This document shows, piece by piece, positions 1 through 7,167 of a DNA stretch of 34,301 nt. The DNA is taken from positions 1 to 34,301 of the forward strand of contig JBMFVW010000017.1 of the NCBI GenBank assembly GCA_049965795.1, read 5' to 3'. A program made the position numbers and the translations under genes. Every line of letters begins with the position of its first letter. Positions within the stretch are counted from its first letter, which is position 1. This stretch comes from Acidulodesulfobacterium_A sp049965795. Its GTDB lineage: Bacteria; SZUA-79; Acidulodesulfobacterales; Acidulodesulfobacteraceae. A model generated the notes under the pieces. That model had not been told where the DNA came from and made no database searches. It saw nothing but the letters and a program-made list of their open reading frames with translations.

Positions 1-743
1 ATAGAATGTATTATTAAACCTATAGCGGCTAAAGATAAAATTATCAATACGGAATAGTAAAAAGTTTTTTGATTTATTTTAAAATGCATCTTATTTCCGA
101 AAAATAAACCGATAAGCAAAGAAGGTATTAATATGCCGGAAAATTTTAAGACCTTTAAAGTTATAAGTCCGAACGATAAGTAAATAGCCGCCCTTACTAT
201 ACTGTCCGTAATTGCAACTATCTGAAACGTTGCCCTAAATGTCCGTTTATCGTGGTGTTTCATCTGAAGGTAGGCAACAATAGGCGGACCGCCGCCGCCG
301 TATAAACTGCCTATGAATCCCCCTAAAAACCCCAAAGGTGCTCCTATTGCGTTTTTAACGTAAGGCAGTTTATCCTGTTTTACTTTTAATGCATATATTA
401 TATACATTATAATAAAAATGCCGAGAAAAATAGTTAATTTTTGCGGATCTGCATATTTTAGGACATAAGCTCCCAGCAAAAGCCCTAAAACCGTCGCAGG
501 CAGCAAATACGAAAGATCATTCCATTTTACTTCTTTAAGGTCGTAAGCGCCTAATAATATGCTTCCGATAAAATCAAGTATAAATACGGCCGGAACGGTA
601 ATTCTTATTGGAAGCAGTATAGTTAAAAACGAAACCGATATTAAACCGGAGCCGAAACCTATCGTTGCCCTGACGAAGAATGCAAAAAGTATAACGAAAA
701 TTCCGGCAATTATGTCAAATATAGGTATGGATACGAAGTGCAT
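1..743 (-). CDS. TauE/SafE-family sulfite/anion permease (C-terminal end outside window)
   Basis: Reading the minus strand from an ATG at 743-741, the frame stays open to the window edge (about 247 codons). The TauE/SafE family averages about 250 residues, so only the last few are missing. The start region reads MHFVSIPIFDIIAGIFV, followed by the family-typical RATIGFGSGLISV segment in the first helices. The second half carries the hallmark glycine loop GSLYGGGGPPIVAY. Hydrophobic stretches alternate with short charged loops, as expected of an inner-membrane protein with about eight helices. The family exports or imports sulfite, sulfoacetate or related organosulfur anions; the substrate here cannot be told. 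A TTG about nine codons upstream is an alternative start. A good minus-strand promoter lies at 800-829. A decayed tail of a second member of the family lies at 3069-3266. Confidence 0.85.
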   Translation of the reverse strand, partial: MHFVSIPIFDIIAGIFVILFAFFVRATIGFGSGLISVSFLTILLPIRITVPAVFILDFIGSILLGAYDLKEVKWNDLSYLLPATVLGLLLGAYVLKYADPQKLTIFLGIFIIMYIIYALKVKQDKLPYVKNAIGAPLGFLGGFIGSLYGGGGPPIVAYLQMKHHDKRTFRATFQIVAITDSIVRAAIYLSFGLITLKVLKFSGILIPSLLIGLFFGNKMHFKINQKTFYYSVLIILSLAAIGLIIHS

Positions 744-1011
744 TAAGAAGATAATTTTTAATTTAAACAATGTCTCGATATTTTATAAAGCCATATAACA
801 TTATATCTATATATAAGTTTCAAAGTCAATATTTAATTATGTTAACAAATTTATTCACTGCTTATTTCAGTTTGAAAATTTTTTTAATTTTTTAAATTTA
901 AAAAATTTATTGAAATATGGTTTAAATAAATATAAAATTAATAATATAATAAATAGTATCAAATAATCGTTAATATTAAATATTATAAAATATTGATAAA
1001 AAAGTTAAAAA
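744..1011. other. Divergent AT-rich intergenic region
   Basis: This 268-bp stretch separates the minus-strand permease from the plus-strand diguanylate cyclase. It contains the permease promoter (800-829). The remainder is almost pure A/T with no convincing coding sequence. No clear plus-strand promoter could be singled out because TATAAT-like strings occur by chance throughout. Confidence 0.5.
800..829 (-). promoter_or_regulatory. Sigma70-type promoter for the TauE/SafE gene
   Basis: On the minus strand there is a TTGACT -35 box (forward 824-829), an 18-bp spacer and a perfect TATAAT -10 box (forward 800-805). Transcription would start near 793, leaving a leader of about 50 nt before the ATG at 743. 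Confidence 0.6.
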
Positions 1012-3047
1012 ATGGATAAAACTTTAAAAGATTATTCTGCCTTTGATAAACTGCTGTGTCCTATATTAGCAATCAATGATAAACAAGACGTTATTTTTTT
1101 AAATAAAACTGCCGAAGAAATGTATTTACCCCCCCCCTCAAAAAAAACTCTTCAGATCTGTCCAGAAAGTGCTATGCAATATTGCATGGTTATGAGAAGC
1201 CCTGCTTTGAACTTTCAGAAAAATGTCCTATTAAGGAACTGTTAGAAAATAAAAATAAAGACTTGTCTGCAGTAATTCATAATCATAAGGGAAAAATTTA
1301 CAAAGTCGAGGCATTCAGAGACGATGCAGACAGCTTTTTATTTTTTGAATCGCATGTCGATATTACTAATTTTATTTCAGAAATAGACAGCGCAAAAAAA
1401 GAAAAAGAAAGTGCCGAATATTTCAGTAAAAGACTTGAAACATTTTTCGACAATATGCCCGCAGTATCTATGATTATCGATTATGAAACGGGTCTTATAG
1501 TTGACGCAAATAAAAGAGCAGTCGAATTTTACGGATATTCAAAGGATGAATTTAAACATATGAATATAAAAGCAATAAATCCTTTCATATCAAATAAAGA
1601 GCTGAAAGATTTCAGGGCAAAAGCTATCAGCGAAGGATCTAATTTTGCAATTTTTAGGCATCTGCTTAAAAGCGGAGAAATAAGAGACGTAGAATCTTAT
1701 ATAACGTCTACTTCATACGGCGGAAAAACTTATATACAGGTTATTGTAAACGATATTACAGAAAAAAAACTTCTCGAAGCAAAAGTTAAAGATTCCGAGG
1801 AGATGTTCAGGACTCTTGCAGAAAATTTGCCTGTGGGCATAGATATACATAAGGAAAAATTTATTTACGCAAACAAAACGCTTCAAAATATGCTCGGCTA
1901 TAGCATGCAGGAACTTCAAAGCAAGTATTTCTGGGAACTATTCCCAAACGAATATCATAATGAATTAAGAGAATCCATAAAAAAAGGTTTAAACAGCATC
2001 GGATATAAATATTACCGCACAGATAAAATAATAAAAAAATCGGGAGAAGAGCTGTGGGTCTATATTTTTGCAGTCTCGGTAAAATATAATGATGAAATCG
2101 TAAGAATTTCAAGCTGGACAGATATTACGCAAATAGTTAATTTAAAAAATGTTTTGGAGCAGGAAAGAAATCTTTTTAAAATATTGATCGAAAACATCTA
2201 TTCAGGAATAGCATTATACGACAAAGACAACTTTATTTACGTAAATTCAGCTTTGTTTGATTTATTAGGCATAAATAAAGAAGAACTTTTCGGCAGAAAT
2301 CCTATCGACCTTTTAAATATAGATGAAAATCAGATTTGTTCTTCAAATATATCTTTATTGAATATACATCGTACGGGTGAACTTTTCTCGCGTTTTATTT
2401 ATAAATATGATAAAGTAGGAAATATACGCTATATAGATCTATTCAGAACTAAAATAATTTATAACGGAAAGGATGCCGGTTTGGCAATTTTTACGGATAT
2501 AACAGAGCAGGTTCTGATGGAACAAAAAATGCTGATAGAAAAAGACAAATATAAAGAACTTTCCGAAATTGACCCGCTTACCAAGATATATAACAGACGG
2601 GCGATGGATCATAAATTGACGGAATTTCTTAATTTGGCAAAAAGATACGGCAGACCTTTTTCGATTATTATGTTCGATATAGATAAGTTTAAAAATATTA
2701 ACGATACTTTTGGACACGAAACAGGGGATTATATTCTTAAAGCACTTGCTAAAGCTGTTAAAAAAGAATTAAGAAATACAGATTTTTTTGCCCGCTACGG
2801 CGGAGAGGAATTTATGGTATTGGCTCCTGAAACTTCTTTTGAAACTGCTTTAGAACTTGCCGAAAGGTTAAGATTAAGAATTGAAAATAATGACTTTAGG
2901 ATTGGACAAAAAGTTACTATAAGTTTGGGCGTAGCGTCGCTTGTATCTTCAGATGACGAACTTTCTTTTATAAAAAGAGCCGATTTAGGACTATACAAAG
3001 CTAAAAAAGAAGGAAGAAATTTGGTCGGGGCAGTAGTAGGGCAATAA
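1012..3047 (+). CDS. Multi-PAS diguanylate cyclase (GGDEF), interrupted by a frameshift at a homopolymer
   Basis: A PAS-sensor diguanylate cyclase that would make c-di-GMP from two GTP. The sequence splits it into two frames: 1012-1245 (N-terminal PAS, ending out of register) and a second frame open from upstream of 1182 to 3047. The second frame read upstream gives KCYAILHGYEKPCFE, a Cys-rich continuation common in PAS proteins, so the break falls at the C9 and A8 runs (1129-1147). One extra base restores a protein of about 678 aa. Numbering from Met at 1182: PAS about 82-195, PAS about 205-320, PAS about 328-445, GGDEF about 463-618. The GGEEF active-site motif is at 540-544 and an RNTD (RxxD) inhibitory I-site at 531-534, so the catalytic domain looks active and feedback-inhibited. 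No transmembrane helix is evident, so it is probably cytosolic. The ligand is unknown. Confidence 0.85.
1129..1147. repeat. C9 run followed closely by A8 run inside the diguanylate cyclase gene
   Basis: Nine consecutive C (1129-1137), then TC, then eight A (1140-1147). The upstream frame (EEMYLPPPSKK) and the downstream frame (LSRKCYAILHG) are both coding but differ by one base. C10 or A9 would rejoin them. Either a sequencing or assembly error or a slipped-strand switch would explain it. Confidence 0.85.
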
Positions 3048-3068
3048 TGTATATTTTTAATCTGATAA

Positions 3069-3266
3069 TTATATATTCAACACTTTTTTACTATAGCTGT
3101 TTATATCATGCCTCTGGGTATTGGCGCATTAATAGGTTCTAAAACAGGAGCTTATATTTCTAAAAATTCAAAAGCCAAGATTCTTAGAATTTATCAAGGC
3201 ACTTTTATAATATTGCTTGGAATCATGATGTTGGCTATTTCCGCTTTGAATTATTTGAAAAATTAA
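3069..3266 (+). pseudogene. Decayed C-terminal fragment of a TauE/SafE-type permease
   Basis: The frame ending in TAA at 3264-3266 is open from 3069 and reads ...AVYIMPLGIGALIGSKTGAY... then ...ILRIYQGTFIILLGIMMLA. This is the pattern of the last two membrane helices of TauE/SafE permeases (Gly-rich helix, charged loop, final hydrophobic helix). The only in-frame ATG is at 3108 (52 aa) and has no convincing ribosome-binding site. The rest of the gene is absent because the stretch abuts the diguanylate cyclase stop. I read it as a deletion remnant. A short two-helix membrane protein is the alternative. Confidence 0.55.
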
Positions 3267-3338
3267 AATTTTGTGATATTTAATAATTAAATAAATATAA
3301 ATAAAAATTTAAAATAACTAAATTAAAGGTTTAAACGC

Positions 3339-4382
3339 ATGACAATGAAAATGAAATCGATGATATTAACTAAGATATCGGATTTAAAAACAAATAATAC
3401 GCCTTTGCTTCAGGCAGAAACCGAAATTCCAAAAATAGATAAAAATGAAGTATTGATTAAAATAGGCGCATGTGCAGTTTGTCACACCGAATTAGATGAA
3501 ATAGAAGGAAGAATTCAGCCTATTAATCTTCCCGTTATACCGGGACATCAAATTGTCGGTAAAGTAGTCGATATCGGAGCCGAAGTCAAGAAACTTAAAA
3601 TAGGAGACAGGGTGGGAATAGGATGGATTAATTCAGCATGCGGAAAGTGCGAATATTGCAGGAGCGGTTTTGAAAATTTATGTCCTAATTTCGTCGCTAC
3701 GGGTAAAGATGTAAACGGAGGATATGCCGAATATACCAAAGTTAATGAGAATTATGCCGCTCTTATTCCCGAGGGTTTTAGCGACGAAGAAGCTTCTCCG
3801 CTTTTATGTGCCGGTGCCGTAGGATACAGGGCTTTAAAACTTTCGAATATTAAAAACGGGATGAATTTAGGTTTTCTGGGATTTGGCGCTTCAAATCATT
3901 TAGTGCTTAAGATAGCCAAAGCAGTTTTCCCGGATTCTAAGCTTTTTGTTTTCGCAAGATCTGAAAACGAAAGAAAACTTGCTTTGCGGTTAGGCTCATA
4001 TTGGAGCGGAGATATTAAAGATATTCCGCCCGAAAAATTAAATGCGGTTATCGATACGACGCCGGTTTGGATGCCCGTAGTGGAAATTATGAAAAATATA
4101 AAGCCCGGAGGGCGTCTTGTCATCAATAATATAAGAAAAGAAGATTTTGATAAAGATTATATATTAAATTTAGATTATGCCCGCGATTTATGGATGGAAA
4201 AGGAAATAAAATCTGTTGCCAACGTTTCTTTTGCCGATATTAAAGGGGTATTGGAAATTGCTGAAAGGTTTAATATTAAACCCGAATTTAAAATTTATGA
4301 TTTAAAAGAAGCCAACGCAGCTTTATATGAAGTAAAAAATAAAAAAATTGAAGGTGCTAAAGTTTTAAAAATTTCATCATAA
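3339..4382 (+). CDS. Zinc-dependent alcohol dehydrogenase (MDR superfamily, AdhA-like)
   Basis: A 347-aa medium-chain dehydrogenase. Catalytic zinc ligands are visible as C48 (CHT), H70 (PGH) and C157 (LLCAG). The structural zinc lobe has C101, C104, C107 and C115 (CGKCEYC...LC). The nucleotide-binding domain begins near residue 178 with LGFLGFGASNH, a GxGxxx-type Rossmann loop close to that of the AdhA/YjgB group. It should oxidise or reduce a primary or secondary alcohol/aldehyde pair with NAD(P)H; the substrate is unknown. AAAGG lies about 10 nt before the chosen ATG; MKSMIL seven codons in is an alternative start. It stands alone and converges on the nifX-like gene, with the parS palindrome between them. 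Confidence 0.9.
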   Translation: MTMKMKSMILTKISDLKTNNTPLLQAETEIPKIDKNEVLIKIGACAVCHTELDEIEGRIQPINLPVIPGHQIVGKVVDIGAEVKKLKIGDRVGIGWINSACGKCEYCRSGFENLCPNFVATGKDVNGGYAEYTKVNENYAALIPEGFSDEEASPLLCAGAVGYRALKLSNIKNGMNLGFLGFGASNHLVLKIAKAVFPDSKLFVFARSENERKLALRLGSYWSGDIKDIPPEKLNAVIDTTPVWMPVVEIMKNIKPGGRLVINNIRKEDFDKDYILNLDYARDLWMEKEIKSVANVSFADIKGVLEIAERFNIKPEFKIYDLKEANAALYEVKNKKIEGAKVLKISS

Positions 4383-4397
4383 CTATTTATAAAATAT

Positions 4398-4435
4398 TCT
4401 GCTATATATGTTTCACGTGAAACATATATAGCAGA
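4398..4435. promoter_or_regulatory. parS: parS centromere-like site in a 38-bp perfect palindrome; may double as terminator
   Basis: Positions 4409-4424 are TGTTTCACGTGAAACA, which fits the widely conserved bacterial parS consensus bound by ParB/Spo0J. The surrounding sequence extends the symmetry to a perfect 38-bp palindrome. It lies between the convergent adh and nifX-like genes and is followed by a T-rich run on the plus strand, so the transcript could also fold into a bidirectional terminator. parA and parB lie about 10 kb downstream, with a second identical 16-bp core. Confidence 0.85.
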
Positions 4436-4446
4436 TAAATTTTTTA

Positions 4447-4827
4447 TTAATGCGAACATCCCGCATTGTGATGATGACTGTGCGAAGAGCAGGTATGGCC
4501 TGCTTCAAAAGTGGAAAAATTATTTGTTTTACTGTCTTCAATAATATCGGAAATTAAATTTTTATTGGTTTTATAAACCTTTATTTTATTTCTTTCCAAA
4601 TTTCTTATGGCTCCTTCCCCTATGCCGAAGCAGACGACCGCTTCAACGTTTTTACCGGCTAAAGCGCCTACAGGGTTGCACATATTGTGTTCGTGATTTT
4701 TGTTTGAATTTGCAATCACTTCGGAAGCCTCAGTTTCGGTGTCGTATATAAAAAAATATGGTGCACTTCCAAAGTGTTTGCTAATTTTTTGAGCTTCAAA
4801 ATTTACAGTCGGGATACATAATCTCAT
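4447..4827 (-). CDS. NifX/NifB-C-terminal-like (dinitrogenase Fe-Mo cofactor family) protein with His/Cys tail
   Basis: A 126-aa protein starting MRLCIPTVNFEAQKISKHFG, the signature opening of the small dinitrogenase iron-molybdenum cofactor (NifX/MTH1175-like) domain, which has an RNase-H-like fold. The domain covers about residues 1-105, including the VCFGIGEGAIRNL segment. The last 15 residues are CSSHSHHHNAGCSH-like, a plausible metal-binding tail. Members outside nif clusters, often next to DUF134, are of unknown function, and no nitrogenase genes are visible here. A GGAG ribosome-binding site precedes the ATG. It is downstream of the DUF134 gene with a 41-bp gap, so they are probably co-transcribed. 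Confidence 0.85.
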   Translation of the reverse strand: MRLCIPTVNFEAQKISKHFGSAPYFFIYDTETEASEVIANSNKNHEHNMCNPVGALAGKNVEAVVCFGIGEGAIRNLERNKIKVYKTNKNLISDIIEDSKTNNFSTFEAGHTCSSHSHHHNAGCSH

Positions 4828-4868
4828 GTTTTTCTCCTAATTAAAATTAAATTAAATTTTTTTATTGC

Positions 4869-5327
4869 TTATTGATTTCCGTTTGCGCATCTGCGTCCTT
4901 TCCTTCCGCGTCCGCATTGTTCGTTTTGGTTATTAACCCTGCGAAAATTTGTTCCTCCGCATTTTGGACATTTTTCAGGTCTTCCCGTTCCAAACGGTTC
5001 GTTCCATGTATTATTGCAGTTAGGGCAAAAAAAGTTTCTTTTCATATATATCTCACCTCCTTCAATTTTTAAGGCTTTAGCATTCACCAAACAATCTGCA
5101 ATTTTTCTTCTAGCCGAAGCAATTATATTTCCGAAAGTCTGTCTTGATATATTCATTTTTTCTGCCGCTTCTTCGTGATATAGTCCGTTTAAATCGGCAA
5201 GTCTTACAGCTTCAAATTCATCCACTGTTAAAACTATTTTTTCTAATAATTTCGAAGGAATTCCATTCGGCTTAAAAAATTTTATTTCCGGTTCTTTTTC
5301 AACTTTTCTGCACTTATATGGTCTCAT
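4869..5327 (-). CDS. DUF134 (UPF0251) DNA-binding protein with C-terminal zinc ribbon
   Basis: A 152-aa protein. Residues 1-92 are a DUF134 domain: an N-terminal CRKVE motif, then a helix-turn-helix like that of sigma-70 region 4 (LTVDEFEAVRLADLNGLYHE ... MNISRQTFGNIIASARRK). Residues 98-125 form a zinc ribbon (CPNCNNTW ... CPKCG), followed by a basic, Cys-containing tail. The family is predicted to be DNA-binding and is often encoded next to NifX-type proteins, as here; its targets are unknown. Inside the gene, before Met95, sits a near-perfect ribosome-binding site, GGAGGTGA, 7 nt from the ATG. The zinc-ribbon part may therefore also be made as a separate 58-aa protein. Confidence 0.85.
   Translation of the reverse strand: MRPYKCRKVEKEPEIKFFKPNGIPSKLLEKIVLTVDEFEAVRLADLNGLYHEEAAEKMNISRQTFGNIIASARRKIADCLVNAKALKIEGGEIYMKRNFFCPNCNNTWNEPFGTGRPEKCPKCGGTNFRRVNNQNEQCGRGRKGRRCANGNQ
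5043..5060 (-). promoter_or_regulatory. Internal Shine-Dalgarno and ATG within the DUF134 gene
   Basis: On the minus strand GGAGGTGA (forward 5053-5060) is followed by 7 nt and ATG (forward 5043-5045), in frame with DUF134 at Met95. Initiation here would give the zinc-ribbon domain alone. The same bases encode EGGEIYM, and the DUF134 core commonly ends in an IEGG motif, so coincidence remains possible. Confidence 0.5.
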
Positions 5328-5467
5328 ATTAATAATAATTTAAAATTTATTTTTAGCATATGCCAATAACTATATATTAAAATAAATATATATGAATGTC
5401 AATATATTTTTTATTTTTAAATTTATTGGTATAATGAATGAGCTAACTTTTAATTAGGAGGTATTAA
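5328..5467. promoter_or_regulatory. Divergent promoter region between DUF134 and the PfkB kinase
   Basis: Plus strand: extended -10 TGGTATAAT (TATAAT at 5430-5435) upstream of the kinase, without a clear -35. Minus strand: TTGACA (forward 5397-5402) with a weaker TAATAT at 17 bp, towards DUF134. Between that -10 and the DUF134 start lies an imperfect palindrome, TTAGCATATGCCAA (5353-5366), a candidate operator, possibly autoregulatory. The operator role is inference. Confidence 0.45.
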
Positions 5468-6406
5468 TTGGCTAATATTGCAGTATTATCTTTAAATCCC
5501 GCATTAGACGTTACATACAAAATTCAAAAATTAATCGACGACGAAAAAATTCATTCATTCGAAACAAGGTTTGATCCCGGCGGAAACGGAATAAACGTAG
5601 GCAGAGCATTTAAAAGGCTTAAAGTCAAAGCTGCAACTTGTTGTGTTTTAGCAGGGAAAATAGGAACTCTTATGTCGGATATTCTAATTAACGAATTAGA
5701 TGACCCGCATTTTATATGGGAGGAAGGCGAGACAAGGATAAATTGTATTATTCAGCAAAGCGATCCGGTTTCGCAATATGAAATAAACGGCATGGGTCCG
5801 GCTATGAGCGCTTCGGTTCTTGATAAAATGGAAAAAGAACTATATACTTATTCAAAGGACGGTTTTGCCGTGCTTACTGGTTCCCCTCCATTAAATATCA
5901 CAAACGATATATATAATATATTATGTTCGCGTTTGAAAAATGCCGGCATAAAATGTTTGGTTGATGCTGACGGCGCTTTATTGCACAATGCAGTAAAAGC
6001 AAAGCCGTATATTATAAAGCCGAATATACATGAACTTGAAAGATTGGTTAAAAGAAATCTGGATTCGGTTAATGAAATTGCAGAAGCAGCAAAAGAATTG
6101 CATAATTATGGAATAGAATACGTATTCATATCTATAGGTCATAAAGGAGCTATATTGGCTTCAAAAGAAGGTGTTTTTTACGGTGCGGCTCCTGAAGTGC
6201 CTGTTATGTCGGGAGTAGGAGCCGGAGATTCCATGGTTGCCGGTATATTAAGCGCGATATATAACGGGGGCAGTTCCGAAGATTCACTAAAGTTAGGAAT
6301 AGCTTGCGGTACGGCAACTGTACAGATGCCAGGAACCGAGTTATTTACAATGGATATTGTAGATAATATCATAAAAGATATATATATTGAAAAATTAAAT
6401 ATTTAA
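5468..6406 (+). CDS. PfkB-family sugar kinase (1-phosphofructokinase/hexose kinase type)
   Basis: A 312-aa PfkB carbohydrate kinase. It begins with ALDVTYKI after the typical SLNP, carries the PfkB motif GGNGINVGRAF near residue 38, the KPNIHELE segment, and the C-terminal catalytic signature SGVGAGDSMVAG, whose Asp is the general base. This arrangement is that of the FruK/LacC/hexose-6-phosphate kinase branch, transferring phosphate from ATP to a sugar phosphate. No PTS genes are nearby, so a glycolytic phosphofructokinase or tagatose-6-phosphate role cannot be separated. The start is TTG at 5468, supported by TAGGAGGT seven nt upstream; no better ATG exists. Driven by the extended -10 promoter at 5427-5435. 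Confidence 0.85.
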   Translation: MANIAVLSLNPALDVTYKIQKLIDDEKIHSFETRFDPGGNGINVGRAFKRLKVKAATCCVLAGKIGTLMSDILINELDDPHFIWEEGETRINCIIQQSDPVSQYEINGMGPAMSASVLDKMEKELYTYSKDGFAVLTGSPPLNITNDIYNILCSRLKNAGIKCLVDADGALLHNAVKAKPYIIKPNIHELERLVKRNLDSVNEIAEAAKELHNYGIEYVFISIGHKGAILASKEGVFYGAAPEVPVMSGVGAGDSMVAGILSAIYNGGSSEDSLKLGIACGTATVQMPGTELFTMDIVDNIIKDIYIEKLNI

Positions 6407-6422
6407 GGGTACAGTATATCTG

Positions 6423-6451
6423 TTGCATACCGATTTAGTCTATAATATAAT
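6423..6451 (+). promoter_or_regulatory. Sigma70-type promoter for the PLD-like gene
   Basis: TTGCAT (6423-6428), 17-bp spacer, TATAAT (6446-6451). It lies 52 bp upstream of the ATG at 6504. Confidence 0.6.
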
Positions 6452-6503
6452 AAGTTTAAAAAAATTTATTAGTAGCTATTATATTAATTAAGTTGAGGTT
6501 TTT

Positions 6504-7091
6504 ATGAAATTGCTTACATCGGCAGCGTTAATTTTTGTGTTTTTCGGTGGTTTTTGTTGTTTTGCAACACCGCCTTTATCTGCAAATGCCGAAACGTTGA
6601 CATATTTTTCGCCGAGATATAATCTTCAAAACATCGATATACATTGGCTAAATAAATCTTTGATTGCAAAGAGATTATATATAGCAATGTTTTCTTTTAC
6701 TGATTATAAAATTGCAAAAGATTTAATATATCTTGCGCACAGAGGAGTCAAAATTTATATTTATAGGGACGATTTGCAGATGAAAGACAAAACCGACAGA
6801 ACATATATGCTTAAAAACGTAAAAAATATTTTCATAAAAGCTAAAAGAGACAGAGGATTCTGGAATATTATGCATGAAAAGATTTTTATCATACCCGGCA
6901 TAGTATTTAGGGAGGGTTCGGCAAACTGGTCGCCTTCTGCGGAGGGTGCATCATGTTATCATGGAAATTGCGGTTCTGCCGAAAATCAAGACAACAATGC
7001 CACTTATATAACGAACAAACATGAAATAAGAACTGCATTGCGTAATTTTTATCATATGTGGAATAGAAGGTCTAACATTGAAGTAAATTGA
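6504..7091 (+). CDS. Secreted phospholipase D-like (Nuc-type) protein with altered HKD motif
   Basis: A 195-aa protein with an N-terminal signal sequence (MKLLTSAALIFVFFGGF..., likely cleaved near ANA). The rest resembles single-domain PLD nucleases: AMFSFTDYKIAKDLI and RGVKIYIYRDD in the first half, then HEKIFIIPG followed by GSANWSPSAEG and QDNN. The HKD motif HxKxxxxD should end in Asp, but that position is Pro131 (H124, K126 present). A 10-20-residue segment with two Cys (CYHGNC) interrupts the usual GSANWS...QDNN spacing. Family members hydrolyse phosphodiester bonds of DNA, RNA or lipids in the periplasm. With Asp missing, activity is uncertain. The following gene is hldD, 76 bp downstream. 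Confidence 0.75.
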   Translation: MKLLTSAALIFVFFGGFCCFATPPLSANAETLTYFSPRYNLQNIDIHWLNKSLIAKRLYIAMFSFTDYKIAKDLIYLAHRGVKIYIYRDDLQMKDKTDRTYMLKNVKNIFIKAKRDRGFWNIMHEKIFIIPGIVFREGSANWSPSAEGASCYHGNCGSAENQDNNATYITNKHEIRTALRNFYHMWNRRSNIEVN

Positions 7092-7102
7092 ATCAATTTG
7101 TT

Positions 7103-7130
7103 ATGGGACAGAATTCAATTCAGTCCCCAT
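7103..7130. repeat. REP-like hairpin, copy 1 of a dispersed family
   Basis: GGGAC (7105-7109) and GTCCC (7123-7127) flank a 13-nt loop reading AGAATTCAATTCA. The unit GGGACAGAATTCAATT matches the reverse complement of the 13894-13922 hairpin almost base for base. It lies between the PLD-like gene and hldD. Confidence 0.65.
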
Positions 7131-7167
7131 GTTAGGAAAAATTATAATTTAACAGGAGATAGATACA

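Noticed and set aside
559..798. Plus-strand reading frame opposite the TauE/SafE gene
   Set aside because: The opposite strand encodes clear permease motifs (RATIGFGSGL, GGGGPP); the plus-strand frame is its antisense.
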